A DNA stretch of 64,000 bases from Apilactobacillus micheneri (GCF_002993975.1 NZ_POSO01000001.1:186001-250000); one strand, 5' to 3'. Positions 25,164 through 35,162 are shown, counted from the stretch's first letter. Made by a program: numbers and translations. Notes: a model not told the origin generated them from the letters alone.

Positions 25164-26075
25164 TTAGTCTTTGTAGTTTTTAGGAGAATCGTCCCACTTA
25201 TCAACGGCATCAACAACTTGGCCTTCTGGATTATGCCAGCCAAAATCGTCATACCATAAACTACGTTTTGCCTTATCGATAGCATCAATAGTTTTAATAT
25301 CATCATCAGATAGTTTGAAATCAAAGATATCTGAATTTTGAATAATTCTCTTTTCATGTGATGACTTAGGAATTGTAACGATTCCTTTTTGCCAATCCCA
25401 ACGAATAATTACTTGAGCAACAGATTTACTGTACTTATCGGCAATTTTCTTAATTTCAGGATTTGATAGTGCTTCACCACCACCAAGTGGAGACCATGCT
25501 TCAAGTTGAATACCTGCATGGTTGTTGAATTCAACAATTCCCTTTTCTTGGTTAATTGGGTTAAATTCCATTTGGTTAACAGCAGGAACAATATTAGTAT
25601 TGTCTAACAAGTTTTGTAATCTTTCATTATCAAAGTTAGAAACACCAATTGCTCTTACCTTACCATCATGATATAACTTTTCCATTGCACGCCAAGTATC
25701 AATGTATTTACCGTCTACTGGCCAGTGGATTAAGTATAAATCAATATAAGTTAAATCTAAACGTTCTAGAGTACCATTTACAGCATCTAAAGTACTTTGG
25801 TAACCTTGGTCACCATTAAATAACTTAGTAGTAATGAATAAATCTTTACGATTCATACCAGTTTCAGCAAGGCCTTCTTTGATTCCTTCACCAACACCGG
25901 ATTCGTTACCATATTGTTTTGCAGTATCAATTAAGTGGTAACCTTTAATGATACCTTCCTTAACTGATTCTTTAGCACTTGTATTATCTGTTTTCCAAAC
26001 ACCAAGTCCTAAACGTGGCATTTTAACACCATTATTTAAGGTTGTTGTTTCTTCAAGTCCTTCTAATCTGTTCAT
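25164..26075 (-). CDS. Aldo/keto reductase (2,5-diketo-D-gluconate reductase-like)
   Basis: An NADPH-dependent carbonyl reductase of 303 aa with a TIM barrel. The catalytic tetrad is present: Asp and Tyr in HLIDTAKQYGNE, Lys in TTKLF and His in YLIHWP; the cofactor motif IPKSSHEKRI follows near the end. Start ATG 26075 has GGGAGG nine bases upstream. The C-terminal tail (YDDFGWHNPEGQVVD) is slightly extended. It is monocistronic between terminators. Probably detoxifies aldehydes or reduces keto-sugars. Confidence 0.9.
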   Translation of the reverse strand: MNRLEGLEETTTLNNGVKMPRLGLGVWKTDNTSAKESVKEGIIKGYHLIDTAKQYGNESGVGEGIKEGLAETGMNRKDLFITTKLFNGDQGYQSTLDAVNGTLERLDLTYIDLYLIHWPVDGKYIDTWRAMEKLYHDGKVRAIGVSNFDNERLQNLLDNTNIVPAVNQMEFNPINQEKGIVEFNNHAGIQLEAWSPLGGGEALSNPEIKKIADKYSKSVAQVIIRWDWQKGIVTIPKSSHEKRIIQNSDIFDFKLSDDDIKTIDAIDKAKRSLWYDDFGWHNPEGQVVDAVDKWDDSPKNYKD

Positions 26076-26164
26076 AAAATTCAACCTCCCTATTCATCAT
26101 CAAATAATATGATAAAGGTAATTTTTTCTTATTGCAATCATCTTGAATTCATTATAATCAAATC

Positions 26165-27154
26165 TTAATTTTCATAGCCATTAGGATGAGATTGTTCCCA
26201 TTTCCATGCACTAGCAATGATGTCTTTAACATTATCATGTTCAGGTTTCCATCCCAAAACATCCCTAGCTTTAGTTGAATCAGCAACTAATGTACTAGGA
26301 TCACCGGCTCTTCTGGGTGCATCTTCAGCAGGAATTGCTTTACCGGTAATAGTACGGGCAGTTTTAAGCATCTGGCGATTAGAAAATCCAGTAGATGAGC
26401 CAAGATTAAACACTTGTGAATCGCCACCATTTAATAGACGTTGCATTGCTAAGATATGGGCATCTGCTAAGTCTAATACATGCACATAATCACGGACATT
26501 AGTTCCATCCTTGGTTGGATAATCATTCCCAAAGATTTGCAATTTGTCTCGTACTCCTTGTGCTACTTGCAAAATTATTGGAATTAAATGCGTTTCTGGA
26601 TGGTGGTCTTCACCAATTGATCCATCCATTTTGGCACCACCAACATTAAAGTAACGCAATGCAGTAAATTTAATATCATGAGCAATATCAGCCCAATGCA
26701 TCATCTTTTCCATCATTAACTTACTTTCACCATAAGGATTAGTAGGTTCCTTAGCATCGGTTTCTTTGATTGGAATTTGTTTAGGTTCTCCATAAACTGC
26801 TGCTGTTGATGAAAAGACAATATTTTTAACGTTATGTTGGTTCATAACTTCAAGTAAATTAATCATGCCATAAACATTATTATCAAAATATTTCATTGGT
26901 TTTTCCATTGATTCTGGAACAATGGAATTAGCAGCAAAATGAATTACTCCATCAATGGATTCTTTTTCAAAAACCTCATTTAAAAATTCTTTATCGCGAA
27001 TATCACCATTATAAAAGTGGGCTTTTTTATTAATACTTGATCTGTGTCCAGTTGCTAAATTATCAACAACCACCACATCGAAATTATTTTCAATTAATCT
27101 ATCAACTGTATGAGAGCCAATATATCCAGCTCCGCCTGGTACTAAAATTGCCAT
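26165..27154 (-). CDS. galE: UDP-glucose 4-epimerase
   Basis: Interconverts UDP-glucose and UDP-galactose, supplying wall polysaccharide or Leloir metabolism. The 329-aa extended short-chain dehydrogenase has GGAGYIGS at the N terminus for NAD, the catalytic Ser in FSSTAAVYG, Tyr and Lys in NPYGESK, and the substrate loop LRYFNVGGA. No gal operon genes are adjacent, so it is likely a housekeeping copy. Confidence 0.94.
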   Translation of the reverse strand: MAILVPGGAGYIGSHTVDRLIENNFDVVVVDNLATGHRSSINKKAHFYNGDIRDKEFLNEVFEKESIDGVIHFAANSIVPESMEKPMKYFDNNVYGMINLLEVMNQHNVKNIVFSSTAAVYGEPKQIPIKETDAKEPTNPYGESKLMMEKMMHWADIAHDIKFTALRYFNVGGAKMDGSIGEDHHPETHLIPIILQVAQGVRDKLQIFGNDYPTKDGTNVRDYVHVLDLADAHILAMQRLLNGGDSQVFNLGSSTGFSNRQMLKTARTITGKAIPAEDAPRRAGDPSTLVADSTKARDVLGWKPEHDNVKDIIASAWKWEQSHPNGYEN

Positions 27155-27220
27155 TTTATATCTCCTAATAAATAAGTTTAAATTCTAATATCATTATATC
27201 TCAGAAACTTAAAACAAAAT

Positions 27221-27250
27221 AAAAAACTCCTAAATTAATAGGAGTTTTTT
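27221..27250 (-). terminator. Terminator at the end of the fatty-acid gene cluster
   Basis: Stem ACTCCTA/TAGGAGT (27226-27232 with 27239-27245), followed by U residues on the minus strand after fabF. Confidence 0.8.
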
Positions 27251-27263
27251 ATTTTAATTAGTT

Positions 27264-28502
27264 TTAGTCATCTTCATATTTCTTAAATGCAAGCACTGCA
27301 TTATGACCACCAAAGCCAAATGAATTACTAATTTCGTAATTAACTGGAGCTTTCTTGTTGTCTTCATTTACTAAGTCAACTTCAACTTCAGGATCTTTAT
27401 TCTTTAGACCAACATTAACTGGCATTTGTTGACGTTGTAATGCACCAACCATAATAACAGCTTCAAGTGAACCAGCAGCACCTAGGGCATGACCAGTCAT
27501 TCCCTTAGTACTACTTACCTTGATGTGATCGTTATCAGAGAATACAGATGAAATAGCTTTAGATTCAGCAGAATCATTAGCATGAGTACTTGTACCGTGA
27601 GCATTTACGTAATCAACGTCTTTAGTTGAAATACCAGCATCTTCAAGTGCTAATTTCATTGCATCCATAGCACCTGAACCATCAGGTCTAGGGGCAGTTA
27701 AATGATAAGCATCACTATTAGTACCATAACCAACAATTTCACCTAAGATGTTAGCACCACGAGCTTTAGCATGTTCTAAATCTTCTAATACTAAAGTACC
27801 AGCACCTTCACCCATAACGAAACCATTTCTATCTTTATCAAATGGCATTGAACCATCTTCTACATTTTCAGCAGTAGATAATGCAGATAATGCAGCGAAA
27901 CCTGAAATACCAAGTTCGTTAACTGATGCTTCAGAACCACCAGTAATCATCATCTTAGCCTTACCATATTGGATACGTTCAAATGCATCACCGATAGCAT
28001 TAGTACCAGAAGCACAAGCAGTAACAATAGCTTGACTAGTGTTTCTAGCATCTAAATTAATAGAAATGTTACCAGCAGCCATATTAATGATTGAATTAGG
28101 AACGAAGAATGGTGACACACGACCTGGTCCCTTTTTACTCATCTTAATGGCTTGTTGTTGAATAGTGGTTAAACCACCAATTCCTGAACCATAGATAACA
28201 CCTAGTTCTTTAGGATCATATTCACCCTTTTTCAAACCAGCTTGTTCCATGGCTTCCATTGCTGAATATACAGCGTAGCGTGAAAAGTCATCCATACGTT
28301 TGGAAACTTTTTTGTCTAAACGTTGCAATGGATCAAAATCTTTAACTTCAGCAGCTAAAGTTACACCAGTGTTGGATGAATCAAAATGAGTGATTGGTGC
28401 AATTCCAGTTTTGGATGCAAAAACGCTGTCTAAGAAACTTTTTGCATCATTACCCATTGGACTTACAGCACCAATACCAGTAATAACTACACGATGTTGC
28501 AT
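27264..28502 (-). CDS. fabF: 3-oxoacyl-[ACP] synthase II
   Basis: The main elongating condensing enzyme of type II fatty acid synthesis. The 412-aa protein has the Cys-His-His set: Cys163 in TACASGTNAI, His in NAHGTSTHAND and His in TGHALGAAG. It is the last gene of the cluster, 12 bases after fabZ. In relatives fabF usually lies between fabG and accB; here that place is empty, so the gene has moved together with fabZ. Length normal. Confidence 0.96.
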   Translation of the reverse strand: MQHRVVITGIGAVSPMGNDAKSFLDSVFASKTGIAPITHFDSSNTGVTLAAEVKDFDPLQRLDKKVSKRMDDFSRYAVYSAMEAMEQAGLKKGEYDPKELGVIYGSGIGGLTTIQQQAIKMSKKGPGRVSPFFVPNSIINMAAGNISINLDARNTSQAIVTACASGTNAIGDAFERIQYGKAKMMITGGSEASVNELGISGFAALSALSTAENVEDGSMPFDKDRNGFVMGEGAGTLVLEDLEHAKARGANILGEIVGYGTNSDAYHLTAPRPDGSGAMDAMKLALEDAGISTKDVDYVNAHGTSTHANDSAESKAISSVFSDNDHIKVSSTKGMTGHALGAAGSLEAVIMVGALQRQQMPVNVGLKNKDPEVEVDLVNEDNKKAPVNYEISNSFGFGGHNAVLAFKKYEDD

Positions 28503-28514
28503 AAGAATTCCCTC

Positions 28515-28958
28515 CTATTTACGCTTTTCATTTGGAACGATGAAAGTTAATTCTGCTTGGCAAGCCTTTTTGTCGCCAACATATGCAGTACAGTCAACCA
28601 TTCCCATATTGCTCTTTTGTTTACCCATAGTAACTTCAAAGCGAATAACGTCACCGGGACGAACAATTTTTCTAAATTTAGCTTTCTTAATTTCACCTAA
28701 GTAAGCAGTTTTGTCTTTGTATTTTTCACTCTTTAGAATCAAAATTGATGCAACTTGTGCCATTGATTCAATAATTAAAACACCAGGCATAACTGGGTTA
28801 CCAGGAAAATGACCTTGGAAATAATTTTCATTAATTGTTACGTTTTTAGTAGCAACAATTTTTTCACCAGGAACTAATTCATCAACTTTATCAATGTATA
28901 AAATTGGAAATCTGTTAGGAATTAGATCCATAATTTCAGTTGTATTTAAAACACTCAC
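28515..28958 (-). CDS. fabZ: 3-hydroxyacyl-[ACP] dehydratase, catalytically complete
   Basis: A 147-aa hotdog-fold dehydratase with the full active-site motif YFQGHFPGNPVMPGVLIIE (His50, Glu64). It starts with GTG at 28958, nine bases after AAGGAG. It pairs with fabF downstream and is separated by about 200 bases from the main cluster, suggesting its own promoter. As the only copy with catalytic His it is probably the true dehydratase; whether it also isomerises to make unsaturated acids (FabN-like) cannot be told from sequence. Confidence 0.94.
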   Translation of the reverse strand: MSVLNTTEIMDLIPNRFPILYIDKVDELVPGEKIVATKNVTINENYFQGHFPGNPVMPGVLIIESMAQVASILILKSEKYKDKTAYLGEIKKAKFRKIVRPGDVIRFEVTMGKQKSNMGMVDCTAYVGDKKACQAELTFIVPNEKRK

Positions 28959-29155
28959 AATAAGTTCTCCTTAATAATTATTTTATATCTTGCAAAATAA
29001 TTAACTTGATTTCTAAAATTTAATAACAATAACTAGTTTAACAATGAATAAACATTTTTAAAAGAATGATAAAACGTTTTATTTAACAATGCCCAATAAT
29101 ATAATTAAAAAATAATAGCACTTGTGTGACAAAGTTAAGCAACTATATCAAATTT
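28959..29155 (-). other. Intergenic gap inside the fatty-acid cluster
   Basis: 197 bases between the phosphopantetheinyl transferase and fabZ, very A+T rich, with only the fabZ ribosome site (AAGGAG) clear. No strong terminator or consensus promoter stands out; a promoter for fabZ-fabF is likely but I cannot place it. Confidence 0.4.
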
Positions 29156-29755
29156 TTATTTAAAAGTGGCTAAAGTTCCTAAATAATCTGATCCTAAATC
29201 AATATTAGTTAATTTAAATTGTTGCCCTAATCGATCAGCAGAAGTTTTGAATTCAGTCTCAATATTCACACTTTTAGCTTTACCAGAAAGACCAGTGCCA
29301 AGTAATTTTAGTGTGGCTTCTTTAATTGTCCATAACTTCAAAGTCTCATTACCCTCGTTTTCCTTAGGTAATGAGCTTAAATAATTAAGTTCATTATCAG
29401 TAAAAGCACGAGTGATCCGGTGATAAGAAAATGGCCGAATCTTTTCTATATCGACACCAATATCTTCATCACTAACAACTAAAATAACCAAATCATAAGA
29501 ATTAGAAATATTAAAATAGAAATCGTTAGATTTTAAATATGGTTTACCATGTTTACCGTAATTAAAGAAATCTCCATTAATTAATTCTTCAATACTAATA
29601 TTCATATAATCAGCTAAAAGACAATTACCAATAATTGATTGTCTTTTATGATACTTAGTAAAATCTACATCAGCTTTTTTAAAGATATCTTGATAATTAG
29701 GATTATCAATTGTATCTGTAAATATTTGAATATTATTAGGCAAGTAAATGAACAC
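29156..29755 (-). CDS. 4'-phosphopantetheinyl transferase (Sfp-type)
   Basis: Activates acyl carrier protein by attaching phosphopantetheine. About 199 aa, with the two family motifs: VGVDIEKIRPF near residue 95 and WTIKEATLKLLGTGLSG near 145. It overlaps the end of fabI by 20 bases, so is translationally coupled at the end of the main operon, next to its acp substrate. The start is uncertain: GTG 29755 is used here, but an AAGGG site also fits an ATT two codons later or a TTG four codons later. Confidence 0.87.
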   Translation of the reverse strand: MFIYLPNNIQIFTDTIDNPNYQDIFKKADVDFTKYHKRQSIIGNCLLADYMNISIEELINGDFFNYGKHGKPYLKSNDFYFNISNSYDLVILVVSDEDIGVDIEKIRPFSYHRITRAFTDNELNYLSSLPKENEGNETLKLWTIKEATLKLLGTGLSGKAKSVNIETEFKTSADRLGQQFKLTNIDLGSDYLGTLATFK

Positions 29756-30497
29756 CCTTATCAGCGTAAATCAAGTCACCAGTAACACCTGTTGATAAAT
29801 CACTCATTAAGAATGTAGCAACGTTACCAACTTGTACGGTGTTAACTGATTCGCCATCAACAGTTCTAGCTTCTGATTCTCTTAATAAATCACCGTGATT
29901 CTTAATACCAGTAACAGCAAGGGTCTTAAGAGCACCAGCTGAAATAGCATTTACACGAATCTTCTTTGGTCCTAAATCAGTAGCAATGTATCTAACGTTT
30001 GCTTCTAATGCTGCTTTAGCAACTCCCATCATGTTGTATGAAGGAATAGCACGAGTTGAGCCCATGTAAGTTAGAGTAGCAATACTACCAGATGGGTTCA
30101 TAATTCTGCTTGCATAACGTGATACTGAAATAAATGAGTATGCACTAACATCTTGTGCTAAATTGTAACCATCTTTTTCAACATCAATTACGCCACCTTC
30201 AAGAGTTTTCTTGTCAGCATATGCAATTGCATGAATTACACCATCAATATTGCCAAATTTTTCATGAATTTCATCAAAAGTTTTTTCAACATTTTCATCT
30301 TCTGAAACATCACATTGAATCATTGTAGTGCCTTCAGGAACAATTTTATCTAATTGACGCTTTAGACGATCATTTTGATAAGTCAAAATAACTTCAGCAC
30401 CATTATCCATCAATGATTGGGCACAACCCCAAGCAATACTACGCTTGTTAGCAACACCCATAATAACAATTTTCTTTCCATCTAATAAGTTTGACAT
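29736..30497 (-). CDS. fabI: Enoyl-[ACP] reductase (NADH)
   Basis: Catalyses the last reduction of each elongation cycle. The 253-aa short-chain dehydrogenase-like protein has the FabI N-terminal GVANKRSIAWG cofactor loop and the Tyr-x6-Lys pair in SYNMMGVAKAALE. It is the FabI form rather than FabK/FabL. A clear AGGAGGACAA-type ribosome site precedes ATG 30497. Confidence 0.95.
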   Translation of the reverse strand: MSNLLDGKKIVIMGVANKRSIAWGCAQSLMDNGAEVILTYQNDRLKRQLDKIVPEGTTMIQCDVSEDENVEKTFDEIHEKFGNIDGVIHAIAYADKKTLEGGVIDVEKDGYNLAQDVSAYSFISVSRYASRIMNPSGSIATLTYMGSTRAIPSYNMMGVAKAALEANVRYIATDLGPKKIRVNAISAGALKTLAVTGIKNHGDLLRESEARTVDGESVNTVQVGNVATFLMSDLSTGVTGDLIYADKGVHLLA

Positions 30498-30542
30498 TAG
30501 ATTTGTCCTCCTAAATATTCAAATCAATTTTTAAAAATTACA

Positions 30543-31310
30543 TTAGTTGAATTTACGGTAACGTGCATGACGTTTTTCCAACAATTCTTCTTTAGGTAAT
30601 TTCTTAAGTTCATTTATTTTATCAATTAATGCATTCTTAAAGTTTTGCATTGATTCACTATCTTTTACTTCAGGGACAATTTTATCAATAATTTCATTTG
30701 ATAATAAATCCTTTGGAGTTAATTGCATTTGTTCAGCAGCATCGGCTGCTTTACTAGAATCTTTCCATAAAATGGTAGCATAACCTTCTGGTGAAAGGAT
30801 TGAATAAACACTGTTTTCAAATGCCCAAACAGTATCTCCAACAGCTAATGCTAAAGCACCACCACTGCCACCTTCACCAACGATTACACTAATATAAGGA
30901 ACTGAAAGTTTTAGGCCTTGGATAATTGATTGAGCAATCATATATCCTTGACCCTTATATTCAGCATCTACCCCTGGGTAAGCACCCGGAGTATTAATTA
31001 AATTAATGATTGGGCGATTAAATTTTTCAGCCTGCTTCATTAAACGTAAAGCTTTACGATATCCATCAGGTTCAGCTGATCCAAAATGTCTTTCAATATT
31101 TTCATCAGTATCGTTACCTTTTTGAATACTAGTAATTGTGACTGGTTGACCACCCATAGTTCCAATCCCAGCATAAACTGCGGGATCATCACCATAAGCA
31201 CGATCACCATGTAGTTCAATAAAATCTTCAGTAATCCCAGCAACCAAGTTTTGGATACTAATTTTATCAGCACTTCTAGCTGCAAGAACACGATCATATG
31301 CTTTTGTCAT
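30543..31310 (-). CDS. accA: Acetyl-CoA carboxylase, carboxyltransferase alpha subunit
   Basis: With AccD forms the carboxyltransferase that makes malonyl-CoA. The 255-aa crotonase-fold protein has INTPGAYPGVDAE and IVGEGGSGGALALAVGD, the CoA and oxyanion segments. It is shorter than Gram-negative AccA, as usual in lactobacilli, which lack the N-terminal extension. The ribosome site AAGGAGG overlaps the accD stop, so the subunits are coupled. Confidence 0.95.
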   Translation of the reverse strand: MTKAYDRVLAARSADKISIQNLVAGITEDFIELHGDRAYGDDPAVYAGIGTMGGQPVTITSIQKGNDTDENIERHFGSAEPDGYRKALRLMKQAEKFNRPIINLINTPGAYPGVDAEYKGQGYMIAQSIIQGLKLSVPYISVIVGEGGSGGALALAVGDTVWAFENSVYSILSPEGYATILWKDSSKAADAAEQMQLTPKDLLSNEIIDKIVPEVKDSESMQNFKNALIDKINELKKLPKEELLEKRHARYRKFN

Positions 31311-31320
31311 AATATCCTCC

Positions 31321-32127
31321 TTAATTCCAGGCCAATAATTTGGCTAATACTGATTTCATATTAGAACGTTTTACAATCGCATCTAAGAAACCATTATTTA
31401 ATAAAGTTTCCGCTCTTTGGAAATCTTTTGGTGGACGTTGTTGAATAGTTTTTTCAATTACACGACGGCCAGCAAAACCAATTAATGTATGAGGTTCTGA
31501 AAGGTTAATGTCACCTTCCATTGCATAACTAGCAGTTACTCCACCAGTTGTAGGATCGGTTAACACTGATATGTATAACAATCCTTTTGCTGAGTGGTCA
31601 GAAACTGCTTGAGATACTTTAGCCATTTGCATTAGTGAATGAATACCTTCTTGCATTCTAGCTCCACCAGAACAAGAAAATACTACTACTGGTAAACCTT
31701 TTTTAGTACATTCTTCAAATAAACGTGCTAATTTTTCACCAGTTGCAGTTCCTAAACTCCCCATGATGAAACGCCAGTCCATCACACCTAATCCAAATTC
31801 TTGATTACCAATTTTAGCAATTCCAGTTTGAACACTTTCATTTAAATCAGTAATTTTTTTGGATTTTTCTAGTTTTCCAGCGTATTTTTCATCACTTAAA
31901 AATCTCTTAGGTGCCACAACGTCTTCATTAATTGGAGTAAATTCATCACAAGTTAACTTAATACGTTCATCTGCACCAAGTCTAAAACCAAATCCACAGT
32001 TAGGACATACTTTATAAGTACCTAATTTTTTATTATAAAAATTGTCCTTACATATCGGACATTTTACAAATAAATTGTCTGGAATTTGATCCATTAATTC
32101 TTGTAAATCTTCTTTATTTTTTGACAT
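31321..32127 (-). CDS. accD: Acetyl-CoA carboxylase, carboxyltransferase beta subunit
   Basis: The 268-aa partner of AccA. The N-terminal C4 zinc finger is complete: Cys23, Cys26, Cys41, Cys44 (CPIC and CPNC). The carboxyltransferase core follows with SCSGGARMQEG and LTDPTTGGVTASYAM. It overlaps the end of accC by 14 bases, which couples subunit synthesis. Confidence 0.95.
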   Translation of the reverse strand: MSKNKEDLQELMDQIPDNLFVKCPICKDNFYNKKLGTYKVCPNCGFGFRLGADERIKLTCDEFTPINEDVVAPKRFLSDEKYAGKLEKSKKITDLNESVQTGIAKIGNQEFGLGVMDWRFIMGSLGTATGEKLARLFEECTKKGLPVVVFSCSGGARMQEGIHSLMQMAKVSQAVSDHSAKGLLYISVLTDPTTGGVTASYAMEGDINLSEPHTLIGFAGRRVIEKTIQQRPPKDFQRAETLLNNGFLDAIVKRSNMKSVLAKLLAWN

Positions 32128-33487
32128 TTTTTAACCACTCTTTCAAGAATGATTTTTCAATGTACAAATTATTAAAATCTGAGTCATTGAAATGCTTATC
32201 TAGTAATAAATCATTTAAGAATTGACGGTTTGTACTTACACCATCAATTGAAAATTCATTAATTACTCGTCTCATTTTTACAACTGCTTCTTCTTTATTA
32301 GGCATATGTACAATGATTTTGGCAATCATTGAATCATAGAAAGGCGAAATAGTATCTCCAGATTCAACTCCTGAATCAATACGAACACCCTTAGTCCCAA
32401 ATGGAAAATTAACTCGTTTTAATTTACCTGGTGATGGCATAAAACCATTTTCAGGCTTTTCGGCATTAATTCGACACTCAATTGCATAACTATCAACATT
32501 AATATCTTTTTGAGTAAATGGTAATTTTTCACCTGCTGCAACTAAAATTTGATCCTTAATTAATTGCACACCGGAAACTTCTTCTGTAACAGTATGTTCA
32601 ACTTGTAAACGAGTATTCATTTCCATGAAATAAAACTTGTTTGTTTTTTCATCAAGTAAAAACTCAAAAGTTCCAGTATTTTCGTAACCAATTTCTTTAG
32701 TAGCTTTAGCAACTAAACTACCTAAATAATCACGTTGATCTTGAGAAACTTCCATACATGGGGTTTCTTCAATTATTTTTTGATGTTCTCTTTGTAAAGA
32801 ACAATCACGTTCAGGGAAATAAACAACATTGCCAAATTGATCAGCAATTACTTGCATTTCAATATGTTTAGCATTGCTTAAATCTTTTTCCATATATAAT
32901 GAATCATCATTATAAGAAATTTTTGCTTCACGTTTAGTGGTAGTGAAAATTTCTTTTAATTGTTCTGGGTCATCACATTCGCGAATTCCCTTTCCACCAC
33001 CACCAGCAGCTGCTTTTAGCATTACTGGGTATCCAATTTCATCTGCTAATTTTAGGGCTTCATCAAGCGTATCAATTGACCCATCACTACCAGGAATAGT
33101 AGGCACTCCACTATTCTTCATTGCATCCTTTGCATGTGCTTTGTTTCCCATTAAATCAATGACCTTTGAACTAGGTCCAATAAATTTAATCGAACATTTT
33201 TCACACAATTCAGCAAATTCAGCATTTTCAGATAAAAATCCATATCCAGGATGAATAGCATCACTCTTAGTTAAAATTGCAGCATCAATGATTGCAGGCA
33301 TACTTAAATATGATTCATTAGGTTGTGGTCCGCCAATACATATAGCTTCATCAGCTAACTTAACAAACATGCTATCTTTATCAGCAGTTGAATAAACAGC
33401 AACAGCTTTAATATTCATTTCATGAAGTGATCTTATAATTTGCACCGCGATTTCACCACGGTTGGCAATTAAAACTTTTTTAAACAT
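32114..33487 (-). CDS. accC: Biotin carboxylase subunit of acetyl-CoA carboxylase
   Basis: ATP-dependent carboxylation of AccB biotin. The 457-aa ATP-grasp enzyme has the ANRGEIA N terminus, the glycine loop KAAAGGGGKGIR, and the catalytic segment MNTRLQVEH. Start 33487 is used because AAAGG lies nine bases upstream; an ATG three codons earlier abuts it. Confidence 0.95.
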   Translation of the reverse strand: MFKKVLIANRGEIAVQIIRSLHEMNIKAVAVYSTADKDSMFVKLADEAICIGGPQPNESYLSMPAIIDAAILTKSDAIHPGYGFLSENAEFAELCEKCSIKFIGPSSKVIDLMGNKAHAKDAMKNSGVPTIPGSDGSIDTLDEALKLADEIGYPVMLKAAAGGGGKGIRECDDPEQLKEIFTTTKREAKISYNDDSLYMEKDLSNAKHIEMQVIADQFGNVVYFPERDCSLQREHQKIIEETPCMEVSQDQRDYLGSLVAKATKEIGYENTGTFEFLLDEKTNKFYFMEMNTRLQVEHTVTEEVSGVQLIKDQILVAAGEKLPFTQKDINVDSYAIECRINAEKPENGFMPSPGKLKRVNFPFGTKGVRIDSGVESGDTISPFYDSMIAKIIVHMPNKEEAVVKMRRVINEFSIDGVSTNRQFLNDLLLDKHFNDSDFNNLYIEKSFLKEWLKNVKK

Positions 33488-33509
33488 TTTAGTCATCCTT
33501 TATGAAATT

Positions 33510-33926
33510 CTATTCCATTGCAAAAATTAAAGTACCTTCACAAATAACTTCGCCATCTCTAACAATAGTTCCATGGCCTTCACCAATATTACGTTTTAAT
33601 TTAGTCATTTCAACGTTTAGTTCTAATTGGTCACCAGGACGAAAACTATCTTTGTAAGATGCTTCTTTAATTCCACCAAAGAAAACATTTTTGCCCTTAT
33701 ATTCAGGCATTGATAACAATGCACAAACACCTGTTTGAGCAAGCATTTCCATAGCAATGGGTCTAGGCATCCCTAGACTATTGGATGGTTGATTTTGAAA
33801 GAACCATTCATTAACGTTTAATAATTTTAGTGCTTTCGCACTTTCACCTGGTTTTACATCGATAATTTTATCAATCATTTGAAAAGGAAAACGTTGAGGA
33901 ATGAAATCATGCACATTATATTCCAA
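33510..33926 (-). CDS. FabZ-like hotdog protein lacking the catalytic histidine
   Basis: A 138-aa FabZ/FabA homologue encoded between accB and accC. Aligned to the complete FabZ of this window, NENYFQGHFPGNPVMPG becomes NEWFFQNQPSNSLGMPR: the catalytic His is Gln46, while the Glu (Glu60) is kept. Later motifs FGGIKEASY and FRPGDQLELNV fit the hotdog fold. It is probably not a conventional dehydratase; it may be a structural partner, a thioester binder or a specificity subunit. The gene is two bases from accB and is in the same operon, so it is surely expressed. Confidence 0.85.
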   Translation of the reverse strand: MEYNVHDFIPQRFPFQMIDKIIDVKPGESAKALKLLNVNEWFFQNQPSNSLGMPRPIAMEMLAQTGVCALLSMPEYKGKNVFFGGIKEASYKDSFRPGDQLELNVEMTKLKRNIGEGHGTIVRDGEVICEGTLIFAME

Positions 33927-33928
33927 GA

Positions 33929-34375
33929 TTAATCCTCCTCAACTTCAAAAATTGGTTGATCATATTCAACCATATCTCCGTCATTAGCTACTTGTTTAGT
34001 AATAGTTCCAGAAATAGGACTCTTAACTTCATTAATAACTTTCATTGCTTCAATCACACAAACAGTTTCGCCCTTTTTAACATGATCACCAACATTTTTA
34101 TATACTGGTTTTTCAGGACTTGGTGCAAAATAAACAATTCCTACTAATGGTGCTTTAATTTTAGCAGCACTACTTTGAGCAGCTTGGTTTGATGAAGCAT
34201 TTTCATTCTTAGTTGAGGCAGCATTAGATGATGCAGCTGGAGCAACATTTTGTACTGGAGCATGTTCTAATTTGCTGAAGTAAATATCAGTACCGTCATC
34301 ACCAGTAACTTTAAATTCTTTCATACTGGACTTATCAAACTTGTCCATTAAATTTTCAATATCTTTTTCGTCCAT
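33929..34375 (-). CDS. accB: Biotin carboxyl carrier protein of acetyl-CoA carboxylase
   Basis: The 148-aa carrier has an N-terminal helical part, a flexible Ala/Ser/Asn/Gln linker (about 44-70) and a biotinyl domain. The modified lysine is Lys112 in IEAMKVINEV; the usual second Met of the AMKM motif is Val, a conservative change that is also seen in other lactic acid bacteria. It is located between fabG and the FabZ-like gene; fabF, normally here, is absent. Confidence 0.94.
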   Translation of the reverse strand: MDEKDIENLMDKFDKSSMKEFKVTGDDGTDIYFSKLEHAPVQNVAPAASSNAASTKNENASSNQAAQSSAAKIKAPLVGIVYFAPSPEKPVYKNVGDHVKKGETVCVIEAMKVINEVKSPISGTITKQVANDGDMVEYDQPIFEVEED

Positions 34376-34421
34376 CGTTAAATTTCTCCTGTTAATTAAG
34401 AATATTCTTACTGAAATCGAA

Positions 34422-35162
34422 CTACATTGTTAATCCACCATCAACAGTAATTACTTGACCATTCATGTATTCATTGTCAATTAGGAATTCAACAACTTGA
34501 GCAACTTCGTCAGGATTACCAAAACGTCTTGCTGGAATTTGTTCTTCCCAAGCTTTAATATTCTTTTCGCTTAATTTATCGGTCATAGCTGTCTTAATCA
34601 TACCTGGAGCAACTGCATTACAACGAATTCCACGAAGTGATCCTTCCTGTGCAGTAGTCTTAGTTAATCCAACAAGCCCAGCTTTAGTTGATGAATAATT
34701 AGCTTGACCTAAATTACCATGAAGGCCTGCAATACTAGACATATTAATAATGCTACCCTTACGAGCTCTTTGCATTTTCTTCATTGCAAATTTAGTCATG
34801 TTGAAAGCCCCAAATAAATTAGTATTTAAAACTTGTTTAAATGAGTCAGCTTTCATTCTAGTTAATAGTGTATCTTGAGTAATTCCGGCATTATTAACTA
34901 GAACGTCAATTTTGCCATATTCATCAATAATACTATCAATCATAGCTTTAGCATCTTCTTCAGATGCAACATCACCAGTTAAAACTTCAATTTCATTATC
35001 AAAGTTATCTTGTAATGCTTTATTTTCATCATCACTTAATTCACGGTGAGAGTTAACAATAACAATATTATTTTTATCTTTGGATAAACGAATAGCATCG
35101 GCTAATCCTAATCCTTTAGTTGCACCAGTGATTAAAATAACTCTTTTTTCAGTTTTTTCCAT
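34422..35162 (-). CDS. fabG: 3-oxoacyl-[ACP] reductase
   Basis: The 246-aa NADPH-dependent short-chain dehydrogenase of the elongation cycle. GATKGLG nucleotide motif, NNAG motif, and Ser-Tyr-Lys in MSSIAG and YSSTKAG are present. It lies two bases after fabD, so the two are coupled. Confidence 0.95.
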   Translation of the reverse strand: MEKTEKRVILITGATKGLGLADAIRLSKDKNNIVIVNSHRELSDDENKALQDNFDNEIEVLTGDVASEEDAKAMIDSIIDEYGKIDVLVNNAGITQDTLLTRMKADSFKQVLNTNLFGAFNMTKFAMKKMQRARKGSIINMSSIAGLHGNLGQANYSSTKAGLVGLTKTTAQEGSLRGIRCNAVAPGMIKTAMTDKLSEKNIKAWEEQIPARRFGNPDEVAQVVEFLIDNEYMNGQVITVDGGLTM

